Shown: positions 15,594-23,670 of the stretch, one piece after another | Numbering within the stretch: the stretch's first letter is position 1 | Layout of the letters: each line of letters opens with the position of its first letter | Origin: Deltaproteobacteria bacterium | GTDB taxonomy: Bacteria > Myxococcota_A > UBA796 > SXON01 | DNA: 40,811 nucleotides | Assembly: GCA_947490345.1 (NCBI GenBank) | Contig: CANLGL010000050.1 | Location: 1-40,811, forward strand | Direction of reading: 5' to 3' | Notes under the pieces: model-generated | Database searches by the model: none | Told to the model about the DNA's origin: nothing | What the model saw: only the letters and a program-made list of their open reading frames with translations | Made by a program: the position numbers and the translations under genes

Positions 15594-17138
15594 TCAGTCC
15601 GGGACGGCCCGCTCGGTCACGATGCGCTCGCCGGCGAGCCAGCGCATCTTCCACGCTCCCGACTTCGCCTGCCAGGCGCTGGCCGCCGGGAGCTTCCCAA
15701 GCGTCCGTGGTGCCATTCCGGCCTGCCCGAAGACCGTTTGGCCGGTGGCATCGCTGCCGACGTAGTGAAACGGTCCGTGGCCGCCGGGGAGAAAGGCGCT
15801 GATCGACGGGGGACCCAGCCACGGCGCGGAGGCCGTCGTGTCGAGCAGCTTGCCGGCGAGGTCGACGCGCAGCGAGCGGAATTGAGGCGGCAGCTCCGTC
15901 AACGACGGCAGAAGCTGCGCGGCGACGATGGCGAGCCCGCCCGCCCGCCCGTCTTTGTCGGGCAAGACGTCGAAGCCGACCCCTGCGGTGACCCAGCCAT
16001 CTGTCGTCGCCTTCCAAGCACGTTCGCCCTCGAGGGGCAGGCGCGCGTCGCGGTCGGGGTTCAGGCGGTAGGTGTCGATCCCTTTCTCATGGGCGAGGAC
16101 GAGGATCGCGTTGCCATTTGCGTCGAGGCCGGTTTCAGCCATGGGCGGACGCCGCGAAAACTCGGCGACGGTGCGGAAACTCAGCGCTCCGCGCTCCGCC
16201 ATGACCAGCATGCGGACCGACCCCGCGTCGCCCTTGGGATCGGCGACCCACAGCGGCAGCGCGAACCCGCCCTTGCTGTCGCTCGCCCCACGGGCCAACG
16301 GGACCGCGCCGGACCACGGCAATCCCAACGAGCGGATGTCTCCGGACAGACGGTTGCCCTCGATGCGGGCGACGCGGAGCTCGCCCGGCTCTCCGGTCCA
16401 GTACATCCATCGGGACCTGGATGCGCTTGGAAGCGTCCGAGACAGCGTTGGCGACAGGCTTCTGGAGCTGCGGAACAGCCGGCGATGGGCTAGGAGGCGC
16501 GAGGCGTCACCAATGGCGTATTGGTTCAGGTAGACGTCGAAGCCGCCCTTGGCGCTATGCGTCCACGGGACGATTGCTCCACTGTTCTTCTCGATGGTCG
16601 GCTCCCAACTGAGGTCGCCGCCGACAGGCTTGGCCGGGGCGATACGGAACTCATGAAGGGGAAGTACGACGGCCTGGGCCCCGTCCCCGATGAGCACGTT
16701 CACCTTCCACTGCCCGACGTCGAAGCCGGCCGACGACGGAATTTCGAGGAGAACGCTCCGACGGGCCCGAGGAGCCAGGGTCCAATCGCCGCCGGTGTCG
16801 AACTGGGGTGGCGTGGTGAAACGTTCAGAGCTCTTGCCACGAGGATCGACCAGCTTGAAGTGCACGAGGTGAGGGCGCGCGGTCAGGTCCGCCGTCACGC
16901 TGCTCTCGGCGGTCGGGTTCTCGACGGTAAGCTCGACGAGGATCGGGAAGCCTTCCAAGTATTCATCTTGGAGCTCGGCGGAGAGGATGAGGCCAGCCGG
17001 TGACTTCCCCGAGATGGGCACGCCGAAGCTCTCCCGTGGGGTGCGCGGCGCCGCCGCAGGGGGGGCTTGACCGCCAGCTGGCGTGGTGGCAACGGCGGGA
17101 CTCGCGGTGAGCAGGGCCAGAAACAGGAGCGGTGACAT
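15594..17138 (-). CDS. Predicted secreted protein, function unknown, with a suspicious internal frame segment
   Basis: The 514-aa product starts with the signal peptide MSPLLFLALLTASPAVA, then a Pro/Ala linker. Next is an Ig-like beta domain (about 40-170) that reads like a BsuPI/intracellular-proteinase-inhibitor type fold (LVELTVENPTAESSV). The rest (about 170-514) has repeated strands and could be a propeller. Start ATG 17138 was chosen for the signal peptide; the longer open frame is antisense-like. At about 16402-16478 the frame gives a Ser/Arg-rich run (from LFRSSRSLSP to SASRSRWMY), whereas another frame gives VPQLQKPVANAVSDASKRIQ, which looks much more like real protein. This suggests two compensating indels. 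It lies directly downstream of the nucleotidyltransferase gene on the same strand, with 13 nt between them. Confidence 0.65.
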   Translation of the reverse strand: MSPLLFLALLTASPAVATTPAGGQAPPAAAPRTPRESFGVPISGKSPAGLILSAELQDEYLEGFPILVELTVENPTAESSVTADLTARPHLVHFKLVDPRGKSSERFTTPPQFDTGGDWTLAPRARRSVLLEIPSSAGFDVGQWKVNVLIGDGAQAVVLPLHEFRIAPAKPVGGDLSWEPTIEKNSGAIVPWTHSAKGGFDVYLNQYAIGDASRLLAHRRLFRSSRSLSPTLSRTLPSASRSRWMYWTGEPGELRVARIEGNRLSGDIRSLGLPWSGAVPLARGASDSKGGFALPLWVADPKGDAGSVRMLVMAERGALSFRTVAEFSRRPPMAETGLDANGNAILVLAHEKGIDTYRLNPDRDARLPLEGERAWKATTDGWVTAGVGFDVLPDKDGRAGGLAIVAAQLLPSLTELPPQFRSLRVDLAGKLLDTTASAPWLGPPSISAFLPGGHGPFHYVGSDATGQTVFGQAGMAPRTLGKLPAASAWQAKSGAWKMRWLAGERIVTERAVPD

Positions 17139-17151
17139 GGCGCCTACTATG

Positions 17152-18360
17152 TCACCGCAAACGTGTCCGCGCCCAGGCCAGAGCCGCGTCCGGTGAAACA
17201 AGATGCCCATCCAATTGCTCACGGCGCACGTCGGCCAGCAGCCGGCCGACTTCCGGGCCGGGTTGCAGACCGAGGGCAAGCAGGTCTTTCCCCCCGATGA
17301 GCGGGCAAAGCGGAGCGCGGCCCACGCCGAGCGCCTTGGCGGCGTCCGCGAGCGCCTGGTCGTCGGTGAGGGCCGCGAAGAGCTCGACCTCAAGCCGCTC
17401 GGCGAGGTGGCGGGCACGCGTGGCGGGCGTCAGGTCGCCGCCGGTGTGATCCCTCGCCCGCGCCAGGGCCAGAGCCTGGTCGCGCACGGCGTAGCCCTGC
17501 CATCCGTGGAGTTGGAGCCGCACCAACACATCTTCGACCTCGGCTTCGTTCCCGGTTGCGGCGAGGAGGACCGCGAGGCGGCGAGGCTGCCCGTCGAGGG
17601 GGAGCGCGGCGATCCGATCGACCGCTGGCGGGCAGGGCTTCTGCCACGCGGGGAGGACGCGAGCCCACAGCTCTGCCTGTACCGCAACATCCCATCCGAC
17701 CGAGGGTCGTGGGGCCAGCAGCAGCAGGCGCTCGACCTCGCCGCGAATGCGCTCGGGGGGGAGCTCCCCTAAGGGCATCGTGCGGCAAAGTTCGAGCAGC
17801 GCGGGGTCGACGTGGAACGCGAAACGGGCCGCGAACTGCACGACCCGCAGGGCGCGCAGCGGGTCCTCGGCGAAGGTCGCCGCGTCGACCGCGCGGAGGC
17901 GTCGCGCGTCGATGTCGGAAGCGCCGTCGAACGGGTCGATCAGCTCGTCGGTGAGGGGGTCCCAGGAGATCGCATTTATGGTGAGATCACGACGACGGGC
18001 GGCCGCGATGAGGCCGAGGGCCGGGTCGGGCGTCGCGAGGATGCCGGTGTGGCCGGCGCCCACCTTGCTGTCCCGGCGAGGCAGGCCAACGTCCAACTCC
18101 ATCCCCCCTAGTCGGAGCTTGAAGACCCCGAATGCGCGCCCCACCTCGTCCACGCGGCCGAAGCGTCTGAGCACGGTGCGGAGTGCGTCGGCGTCGAGGA
18201 GGTGGACTTCGATGTCGAGGTCCTTGGCGCGGCGACCCATGAGCGCGTCCCGGACGCAGCCCCCCACCAAGAGGCCTCGCCCCCCGGCCTCCCGAATGGA
18301 ACGCAGCAGTGTACCCACCCGCTCCGGCACCTCCGGTCGTGATCCGCGGTCGCTTGCCAT
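17152..18360 (-). CDS. CCA-adding enzyme / poly(A) polymerase family tRNA nucleotidyltransferase
   Basis: This 402-aa class II nucleotidyltransferase would add or repair the CCA end of tRNA, or add poly(A) tails. The head domain is clear: LLVGGCVRDALMGR (nucleotide-binding GG.VRD), KDLDIEV with the two metal-binding Asp residues, and RRRDLTINAI (family motif B), followed by the neck motif EDPLRALRVVQFAARFAF. No HD-type phosphohydrolase motif is visible in the C-terminal part. CCA-adding enzymes and poly(A) polymerases cannot be told apart by eye. ATG 18360 was chosen because 36 upstream in-frame residues look like non-coding Arg-rich sequence and would overlap the divergent gene. It is divergent from the thioredoxin-fold gene with 35 nt between starts. 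Confidence 0.9.
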   Translation of the reverse strand: MASDRGSRPEVPERVGTLLRSIREAGGRGLLVGGCVRDALMGRRAKDLDIEVHLLDADALRTVLRRFGRVDEVGRAFGVFKLRLGGMELDVGLPRRDSKVGAGHTGILATPDPALGLIAAARRRDLTINAISWDPLTDELIDPFDGASDIDARRLRAVDAATFAEDPLRALRVVQFAARFAFHVDPALLELCRTMPLGELPPERIRGEVERLLLLAPRPSVGWDVAVQAELWARVLPAWQKPCPPAVDRIAALPLDGQPRRLAVLLAATGNEAEVEDVLVRLQLHGWQGYAVRDQALALARARDHTGGDLTPATRARHLAERLEVELFAALTDDQALADAAKALGVGRAPLCPLIGGKDLLALGLQPGPEVGRLLADVRREQLDGHLVSPDAALAWARTRLR

Positions 18361-18395
18361 TGTGGCCCCGTAGCACCGGGTGTTATCTGATCGCC

Positions 18396-18917
18396 ATGCT
18401 GCTCTCGTTGCTCGGCCTCTCTCTCGCCGGCGTTCCCGGACCGGCGCTCCATGTGGGCGATTCGGCACTGCTTTTCTCCCTGCAGGCCATCAACGAAGAT
18501 GCGGCGTTGCATGCCGTCGCCCGCACCAACGTGTCCTTGGCGGACTTCACGGGGGTCATGCCTGGCTTCCCGGCCAAGGCGGTGGTCGTCCACTTCTTGC
18601 ACAAGGCAGGTGGCGAAACGCAGCTGGCGGCGCTTGCGCGGCTCGACAAGAAGTACAACGCCAAGGGCGTGAGAACGATCGCGATCCTGGCCGGCCCGGG
18701 CGACATCGCGGCGGTGTCCGACTGGGTGGAGACCCAACACCTCGACTTCCCGGTCCTCCGCGATGCCCATGGCATCGTGGTCTCACGCTACGGCGTGCGG
18801 CAGTTCCCGACCACCTTCGTGGTCGATGCCGAGGGCGACGTCGCGGCGATCGGCGTGGCCAAGGCTGAGCTGGAGACGTCGCTCGATCAGGTGCTTCAGG
18901 GCTTCTTCTCGCGCTAG
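18396..18917 (+). CDS. Thioredoxin/redoxin-fold protein lacking cysteines
   Basis: The 173-aa protein has an N-terminal hydrophobic segment (MLLSLLGLSLAG), probably a signal peptide, and then a TlpA/AhpC-type thioredoxin fold. Fold markers are AVVVHFLHK (first core strand), GVRTIAILAG, the DFPVLRD strand, and the cis-proline loop QFPTTFVVDAEGDVAAIGV. The place where redoxins have W-C-x-x-C or the peroxidatic Cys reads HKAGGETQ, and the whole protein contains no cysteine. It therefore cannot do thiol-disulfide chemistry and may be a structural or binding relative. The following 51 nt before the next gene's end hold only a weak hairpin-like GC stretch, with no T-tract. Confidence 0.78.
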   Translation: MLLSLLGLSLAGVPGPALHVGDSALLFSLQAINEDAALHAVARTNVSLADFTGVMPGFPAKAVVVHFLHKAGGETQLAALARLDKKYNAKGVRTIAILAGPGDIAAVSDWVETQHLDFPVLRDAHGIVVSRYGVRQFPTTFVVDAEGDVAAIGVAKAELETSLDQVLQGFFSR

Positions 18918-18968
18918 CTTCGGGGCTGCGGGAGCAGCCGGCGACCCCGTGAACTGGCGCCCACCTGC

Positions 18969-19187
18969 TTAAGCTGCGCCCCCGACCCTTCGGACCAACG
19001 CCGAGAGTCCGCGTGCTTCCAGTGCAGCGAGCAGCTCTTTGAGGGTGTGCGGGTCAAGGACAGCTTCGGAGTCGGACAGCCAGCCCAGAACATGGGCGTC
19101 GAGGTTCACGACCGCACGGAGCTCGTCCAGCGCGCCCTTGTCGCTGACCCGGAGCAACGCCACGTTTCGGTGAATGACCGGAGTCAT
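18969..19187 (-). CDS. Small protein (72 aa) translationally coupled to XPB-like helicase
   Basis: The start overlaps the helicase stop as ATGA, so this short gene is very likely real and translated with it. The protein (MTPVIHRNVALLRVSD...) is soluble with no signal peptide or membrane segment. The part DPHTLKELLAALEARGLSALV looks like a short winged or helical element similar to the 'helicase-associated' segments near some XPB-type proteins, but this is a weak eye match. I infer a helicase cofactor or a split-off domain. I do not recognise a named family. Confidence 0.6.
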   Translation of the reverse strand: MTPVIHRNVALLRVSDKGALDELRAVVNLDAHVLGWLSDSEAVLDPHTLKELLAALEARGLSALVRRVGGAA

Positions 19188-20851
19188 CGCGTTTCGATCC
19201 GGTAGGCGTACCCCTGTTCGGTGAGGAATAACTGCCGCTTCTCGCCGAATGTCTGCTCGACCGTGTCGCGGGTGACGAGGCTGAAGAAGCTGGCCTTGTT
19301 TTCGCCGCCCTTGGGTCGCAGGATTCGCCCGAGGCGCTGCGCTTCTTCCTGCCGACTCCCCCAGGTGCCGCTCACTTGAATCGCGACGTTGGCATCGGGA
19401 AGATCGACGGAGAAGTTGCCCACCTTGGAGATGACGAGCACCCGTTCCTCGCCGCGGCGGAAGCGATCATAAAGCTCGTCGCGGCGCTTCTGCGGCGTTT
19501 TCCCTTCGATGAGCGGGAATCCCAGCTTCTTGGAGAGCCAGTCCAACTGGTCCACGTACATGCCGAGGATCAGGATCCGATCCTCGTCGTGGCGGCCGAG
19601 GATCTCTTCGATGACCGGGAGTTTCCGCGCGTTGGTGCTGGCGATGCGGAACTTTTCGCGGTCGTCGGCGACGGCATAGCGGAGCCGATCTTCGTCACCA
19701 AATTCGACGCGAATTTCGGTACAAACCGCCGCGGCGATCCAGCCTTGGTGTTCCAGATCCTTCCAGGGCACGTCGAAGCGCTTCGGGCCGATCAGCGCGA
19801 AAACATCAGTTTCTTTGCCGTCTTCGCGCACCAGTGTCGCAGTGAGTCCCAGGCGTCGGCGCGCTTGGAGGTGGGCGACCGCGCGAAAAACCGGCGCCGG
19901 GAGCAGGTGGACCTCGTCGTAGATGACCAGCCCCCAGTTCTCGCGGTCGAACAAGCCGAAGTGGACGAACTCCTCGTTTCGCGACTTGCGGAACGTGAGC
20001 ATCTGGTAGGTCGAGAGCGTGACCGATTTGATGTCCTTGAGCTCGCCCGAGTACTCGGTGACGTCGGCCACCGTGAGCGTCGTGCGCTCGAGGATCTCGG
20101 AGCGCCACTGGCGAAGCGCCGTGACGTTGGTGCACAAGATGAGCGTTTTCATGCCCAGCCGGGCCATCGCCGCGATGCCGATCATCGTCTTGCCGGCACC
20201 ACACGGCAGCACCACGACGCCGTTGCCACCTTGCGCAACGCTGTCGCCAAAGAAGGCATCGACCGCGTCACGTTGGTACTCGCGCAGCCCCCACGGGGTG
20301 CCCGACTTCGTCTCGGGGAGCATCTCCACCTCCAAGACAGCCCCATCGCGGTAGCCGGCGAGGTCCTCGACCGGCAGCCCGGCGTGCGTGAGCACCTGCT
20401 TGAGTTCGCCACGGTTCCCTGGATCGACGAGCACCGACAGGTCCGAGATTCGCTTGCCCAACAAAGGCATGACCGGCTTCAGCGAGCAGACCTCGGTCAT
20501 CAGCACCGCTTCGTCAGCGTCGAGGCGCAACCCACGTGGGTCCTTGTGGAGCTTGAGCCGTCCCCAGCGGCCCATGGTCTGGCGGATGGACACGGGAACG
20601 TTGGGTGGGATCTCGTACTTTGCCCATTTTTCGAGCGTCGCCAGCACGTGTTCAACGGTGATTCCCGCGCTCGCTGCGTTCCATAGCGACAGCGGTGTGA
20701 CCCGGTAGGTGTGCACGTAGTCGGGGGACTTCACCAGTTCGGCAAAGCGGACCAGCGCGTCGCGAGTGGCCTTGAAGTTCGGCCCCATCGTCTCCAGGAG
20801 GAGGGTGTGGTCGGACTGGACAATCAGCGGGTTTTCAGGGACATAGCGCAT
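19184..20851 (-). CDS. XPB/Ssl2-type superfamily 2 DNA helicase
   Basis: The 555-aa protein is a 3'-5' type SF2 helicase or translocase of the XPB (ERCC3/RAD25) branch. After an N-terminal region of about 190 residues, which includes a probable damage-recognition-like domain, come motif Q/I (LREYQRDAVDAFF; GAGKTMIG), motif II YDEVHLL, motif III GLTATL, and the RED motif directly after it (LVREDGK), which is the XPB hallmark. Motif VI is QRLGRILRPK. The length is close to bacterial XPB proteins (about 550 aa). ATG 20851 lies only 20 nt from the hairpin repeat copy 2, so the repeat forms the 5' leader or promoter region. No Bax1-type nuclease gene is adjacent. The 72-aa gene downstream overlaps its stop. 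A role in DNA repair or transcription-coupled processes is inferred. Confidence 0.93.
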   Translation of the reverse strand: MRYVPENPLIVQSDHTLLLETMGPNFKATRDALVRFAELVKSPDYVHTYRVTPLSLWNAASAGITVEHVLATLEKWAKYEIPPNVPVSIRQTMGRWGRLKLHKDPRGLRLDADEAVLMTEVCSLKPVMPLLGKRISDLSVLVDPGNRGELKQVLTHAGLPVEDLAGYRDGAVLEVEMLPETKSGTPWGLREYQRDAVDAFFGDSVAQGGNGVVVLPCGAGKTMIGIAAMARLGMKTLILCTNVTALRQWRSEILERTTLTVADVTEYSGELKDIKSVTLSTYQMLTFRKSRNEEFVHFGLFDRENWGLVIYDEVHLLPAPVFRAVAHLQARRRLGLTATLVREDGKETDVFALIGPKRFDVPWKDLEHQGWIAAAVCTEIRVEFGDEDRLRYAVADDREKFRIASTNARKLPVIEEILGRHDEDRILILGMYVDQLDWLSKKLGFPLIEGKTPQKRRDELYDRFRRGEERVLVISKVGNFSVDLPDANVAIQVSGTWGSRQEEAQRLGRILRPKGGENKASFFSLVTRDTVEQTFGEKRQLFLTEQGYAYRIETR

Positions 20852-20870
20852 GGGGCCGCGCTTCTATCAT

Positions 20871-20978
20871 GCAACAGGGGGAAGGGGCACTCGCCCCTTC
20901 CCCTACCGCGCCATTCCCTCCGGCCTCCAACCTGCGGTTTCCGGCCTGCGGCGCCCGTCGGGTAAAAAACCCGACGGG
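20871..20978 (-). repeat. Dispersed hairpin repeat, copy 2
   Basis: Bases 20871-20952, read on the minus strand, match 181-262 with 4 mismatches in 82. The inner hairpin (20878-20888 with 20893-20903, loop ACTC) is at least 11 bp. The outer hairpin is a perfect 10-bp stem, CCCGTCGGGT at 20954-20963 and ACCCGACGGG at 20969-20978, with an A5 loop. The copy-1 counterpart keeps a CCCG/CGGG base but has a different stem sequence. The element occupies the space between the BtaA-like gene (ends 21070) and the helicase start (20851). The outer hairpin could also end transcription, since it carries A5/T5 in the loop but no T-tract after the stem. The region 20979-21069 shows nothing else recognisable. 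Confidence 0.8.
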
Positions 20979-21069
20979 ACGTGGCGCTCTCCCCATCCCC
21001 GCAGCCGCAGAGCGGCACGGCGTTTCATGGCTCGTGGAGCTGGCGCGTCCCGAAGGGCGGCATGGGTAA

Positions 21070-22182
21070 CTAACCCGGTCGGAGCACCGTTTCGACGTCC
21101 ACCCCACTCCAGGCGGGAATCGGTTCGGTGGCGGAGGCGAGCACAGACGCCGCCACGTCGCGAACGAGGTGACGCGCGACCGAGGCGGAGCGGGCGTACG
21201 ACCCGCCAAGGCGCCAACTCACGACCCGGGCACCGGGGGCGGCGGACCGCACGACATTCTCCAGCACCTCAGCCGCTGCATCTGGCGACAGCTCGTCCAA
21301 CGCATCGGCCAGGAAGTAGGCGTTCCATCCGCCGACAGGCGGGTCTCGGAGCGCGTCGAGGAGGCGGCCATGCACAAACGCAATTCCGGCGGCGCCAGCG
21401 CGGAGGGCCTCGTAGCGGGCACTCTCCAGCCACGTCGGTGCATGTTGATCGTCGGAGATGCCGGTGAGCGCCCAGCGAAGGCCAGGATGGCGACCGACGT
21501 GCACGGTGTCGAAAACGCGCCGCACTCGGTCCGCGAACGGCGTTGCGTAGTCGGCCCGCACCGCCGCGAGCCGGGGGCTGTTGAGGCCGACGCTTGCCAG
21601 CGCCAGCGGGGCGAAGGCCATCCGTAGCGCCCCGTGCCACCTCCAGGTGTCCCAGCGCTCACGAAACAGTTGGCGTTGCTCATCCATGGTCTGGGCAGCC
21701 AACACGCGCGCCAACACGCTGGCGGGGACGGCCAACGGAAGAACGCGGGCGCGCAGCGTCGCGACACGGCGCTCGACGCTTCCCTGGTCCACGACGCCCA
21801 GGCGCAGCGCACCCTCGTGAGCGTCCCAGAAGTCACGACTGCCCTCATCAAGCGCGGCGCGAACGTGGTGATAGAACCACAGCCGGCGGCCGAAGTGGGC
21901 CATGCCCAGCATGGAGCGCGTGCTGGCTGGTGGCAGTGCGACCACGCCGGCCAGCACCAAGCGTGCATAGGCGAGCTGCGCCTGCCGGACATCGACAGCG
22001 TGGACGGCGGCGCCTGCGGCCGCGAGTGAGAACGCGACCTCGCCCGCCCCGCAGATGGCGAGCACGCGAGCACCCGGGGTGACCGCCAGCGCCGTGGTGG
22101 CGACAGCAGGCTCGAACCAGCCGCGCGTTGCCAGCAAGCCCGGCACGGGCGCTTCGCGTCGCTCGAGCGAAGGGGTGCTCAC
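21070..22182 (-). CDS. DUF3419/BtaA-like S-adenosylmethionine-dependent transferase
   Basis: The 370-aa protein fits the DUF3419 family, whose known member BtaA transfers the 3-amino-3-carboxypropyl group of SAM to diacylglycerol in betaine-lipid synthesis. Visible features are the SAM-binding start VLAICGAGEVAFSLAAAGA, then AVDVRQAQLAYARLVLAG (acidic end of the second strand), a long helical middle, and a C-terminal second methyltransferase-like half with ADALDELSPDAAAEVL and PGARVVSWRLGG. GTG 22182 overlaps the upstream stop (GTGA) and gives a sensible N-terminus; the longer open frame upstream is Arg-rich non-coding sequence. No BtaB-type N-methyltransferase is beside it, so the product lipid is uncertain. 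Confidence 0.75.
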   Translation of the reverse strand: MSTPSLERREAPVPGLLATRGWFEPAVATTALAVTPGARVLAICGAGEVAFSLAAAGAAVHAVDVRQAQLAYARLVLAGVVALPPASTRSMLGMAHFGRRLWFYHHVRAALDEGSRDFWDAHEGALRLGVVDQGSVERRVATLRARVLPLAVPASVLARVLAAQTMDEQRQLFRERWDTWRWHGALRMAFAPLALASVGLNSPRLAAVRADYATPFADRVRRVFDTVHVGRHPGLRWALTGISDDQHAPTWLESARYEALRAGAAGIAFVHGRLLDALRDPPVGGWNAYFLADALDELSPDAAAEVLENVVRSAAPGARVVSWRLGGSYARSASVARHLVRDVAASVLASATEPIPAWSGVDVETVLRPG

Positions 22183-22514
22183 CGGAAGCCGACCCACATC
22201 GCCGCGAGCACGACGGCGGCGAGGTTTCCGGCGGTCCCCGCCACAACGAGCCGGCGCGGTCGCCCGGAGCGGGTGCCCATCCGTAGGATCAACCAGCCAG
22301 CCAGAACCAGGCAGCCGGGACCCCACGCGGCCGACTGACCACTGACATGGAGCAGGCCCGCCCCGGCCGCGAGGGTGCCCAGCGCGAACGTCGCCAAGCC
22401 GGCCCGGTCGCGTCCCAGCCTTCGGGACAGGTACAGTGGCGCCGCGTCGGGGAGCCCAGTGTGGGCGCCTGCGACCAGTGCGGTGAGCGCGAGAGCGAGC
22501 GAGAGACCCAGCAT
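22179..22514 (-). CDS. Small integral membrane protein (111 aa)
   Basis: The protein has about four hydrophobic helices: MLGLSLALALTALVAGA, the segment around LATFALGTLAAGAGLL, then GPGCLVLAGWLILRMG, and the C-terminal LVVAGTAGNLAAVVLAAMW. Between the first two lies YLSRRLGRDRAG, a basic loop probably facing the cytoplasm. The stop overlaps the BtaA-like start (GTGA), so the pair is translationally coupled, suggesting a role in lipid handling or anchoring of that enzyme. The ATG at 22514 lies 26 nt from the divergent RNase D start. I do not recognise the family. Confidence 0.65.
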   Translation of the reverse strand: MLGLSLALALTALVAGAHTGLPDAAPLYLSRRLGRDRAGLATFALGTLAAGAGLLHVSGQSAAWGPGCLVLAGWLILRMGTRSGRPRRLVVAGTAGNLAAVVLAAMWVGFR

Positions 22515-22540
22515 GCCGACGCCGACTATAGTGGCGGAGC

Positions 22541-23626
22541 ATGGCCTGCCTGATCCGAACCGACGAGGAGCTACATGTCCACTTGCCCGAGCTGGCATCT
22601 TGTGAGCGGATTTCGGTCGACACGGAGTTTCACCCGGAAAAAGCCTATTTTCCGAAGCTGATGCTCCTCCAGTTGCGGGCCGACGAGGGCGAGGTCCTGC
22701 TCGTCGACCCGCTGGGCCCCGTGAACCTGACGCTGCTTGGCCCGGCGCTTTCGGCGAGGCCGCTCCTGGTGCATGGGGGCGCCGCCGACGTCCAGTTGCT
22801 CCGCCGCCACTGCTCGGCGACGCCGTGCCGGGTGGTCGACACGCAGATTCTCGCCGCTTTTGCGGGCCTGGGCTGGCCGCGGCGGCTCCAAGATCTCGTG
22901 GCCGCGGTGCTTGGGAAGGGGCTCGACAAGCAGGAGACCCTGTCCGACTGGTCCAGGCGCCCGCTGAGCGCAGCGCAACTCCAGTATGCGGGAGACGACG
23001 TTCTGCTCCTCGAACCGCTGGTGCGCGGGCTCCAGACCCGCGTCGAGGGGTTTGGCAACACGGCCTTCGTTGAGGAAGCGCTGCGCGAGTCCCTTGGCGC
23101 TCTGCTGGCGCCTCCCGACGACGCGGGCGTCTGGCGTCGCGTTCCCGGCGCCCACCTGCTCTCCGAAGTGGAGCGTGCGGCCCTCTCTGAGCTGGCCAGC
23201 TGGCGCGAGGCCAAAGCCCGCTCGTTGGATTGCGCGGCCGCGCACGTCGTTTCCGATGCGATGCTCTTCGACCTGGCTCGCCGGCGGCCGGAGACTCTTG
23301 ACGGATTTCGCGAAAATCGGCGGATGCCATCGCAAGTGTGGAGGCAGCACGGTCAGGAGTTGTTGACCGTCCTGGCTCGCGCCGAAGCGACAGCCGCCCC
23401 GCGAGCGCTCCGGCGCGGCGCCGACGCCGACGCCCTTCGGCTGGCGGCGCGAATTTCCGCAGAGGCCGGGGGTGTAGCCGCGGAGTACGCGTGCAGGGAT
23501 GGCGAAGTAGATTACATTCTGAGCGATTCGGGTACAGGGGGATGGCGGGTAGCCGCCTTGGGGGAGCCATTCCAAGATTTCCTTCGTGGCAAGAAGGTGA
23601 TCATGCACGGGGGACGGCTCGAGTGA
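22541..23626 (+). CDS. rnd: Ribonuclease D (DEDDy 3'-5' exonuclease)
   Basis: This 361-aa exonuclease trims 3' ends of tRNA and other small RNAs. The DEDDy catalytic set is visible: D27 and E29 in VDTEFH, D83 in HGGAADVQLL, and Y149 with D153 in YAGDDVLLL. WPRRLQDLVAAVLG and LDKQETLSDW match the conserved middle of RNase D. The C-terminal half has helical HRDC-type regions (LSELASWREAKARSLD...). The length is close to the usual 370-390 residues. ATG 22541 has GGAG only one base before it, so the true ribosome contact is uncertain. The gene ends 132 nt before the flp start and is probably not part of the Tad operon. Confidence 0.92.
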   Translation: MACLIRTDEELHVHLPELASCERISVDTEFHPEKAYFPKLMLLQLRADEGEVLLVDPLGPVNLTLLGPALSARPLLVHGGAADVQLLRRHCSATPCRVVDTQILAAFAGLGWPRRLQDLVAAVLGKGLDKQETLSDWSRRPLSAAQLQYAGDDVLLLEPLVRGLQTRVEGFGNTAFVEEALRESLGALLAPPDDAGVWRRVPGAHLLSEVERAALSELASWREAKARSLDCAAAHVVSDAMLFDLARRRPETLDGFRENRRMPSQVWRQHGQELLTVLARAEATAAPRALRRGADADALRLAARISAEAGGVAAEYACRDGEVDYILSDSGTGGWRVAALGEPFQDFLRGKKVIMHGGRLE

Positions 23627-23642
23627 GCGGATGGTCAAGCCG

Positions 23643-23670
23643 ACGCCGGCCGAGTCGCTAGGCGTTTTTT
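23643..23670 (+). terminator. Possible weak terminator after RNase D
   Basis: ACGCC (23643-23647) can pair with GGCGT (23661-23665), followed directly by a T-run to 23670. The stem is only 5 bp with a 13-nt loop, so efficiency would be low. It lies at the edge of the AT-rich flp promoter island. Confidence 0.35.

Noticed and set aside
18918..18968. Hairpin-like GC stretch as a terminator after the thioredoxin-fold gene
   Set aside because: The competing short stems overlap and no T-tract follows on either strand.
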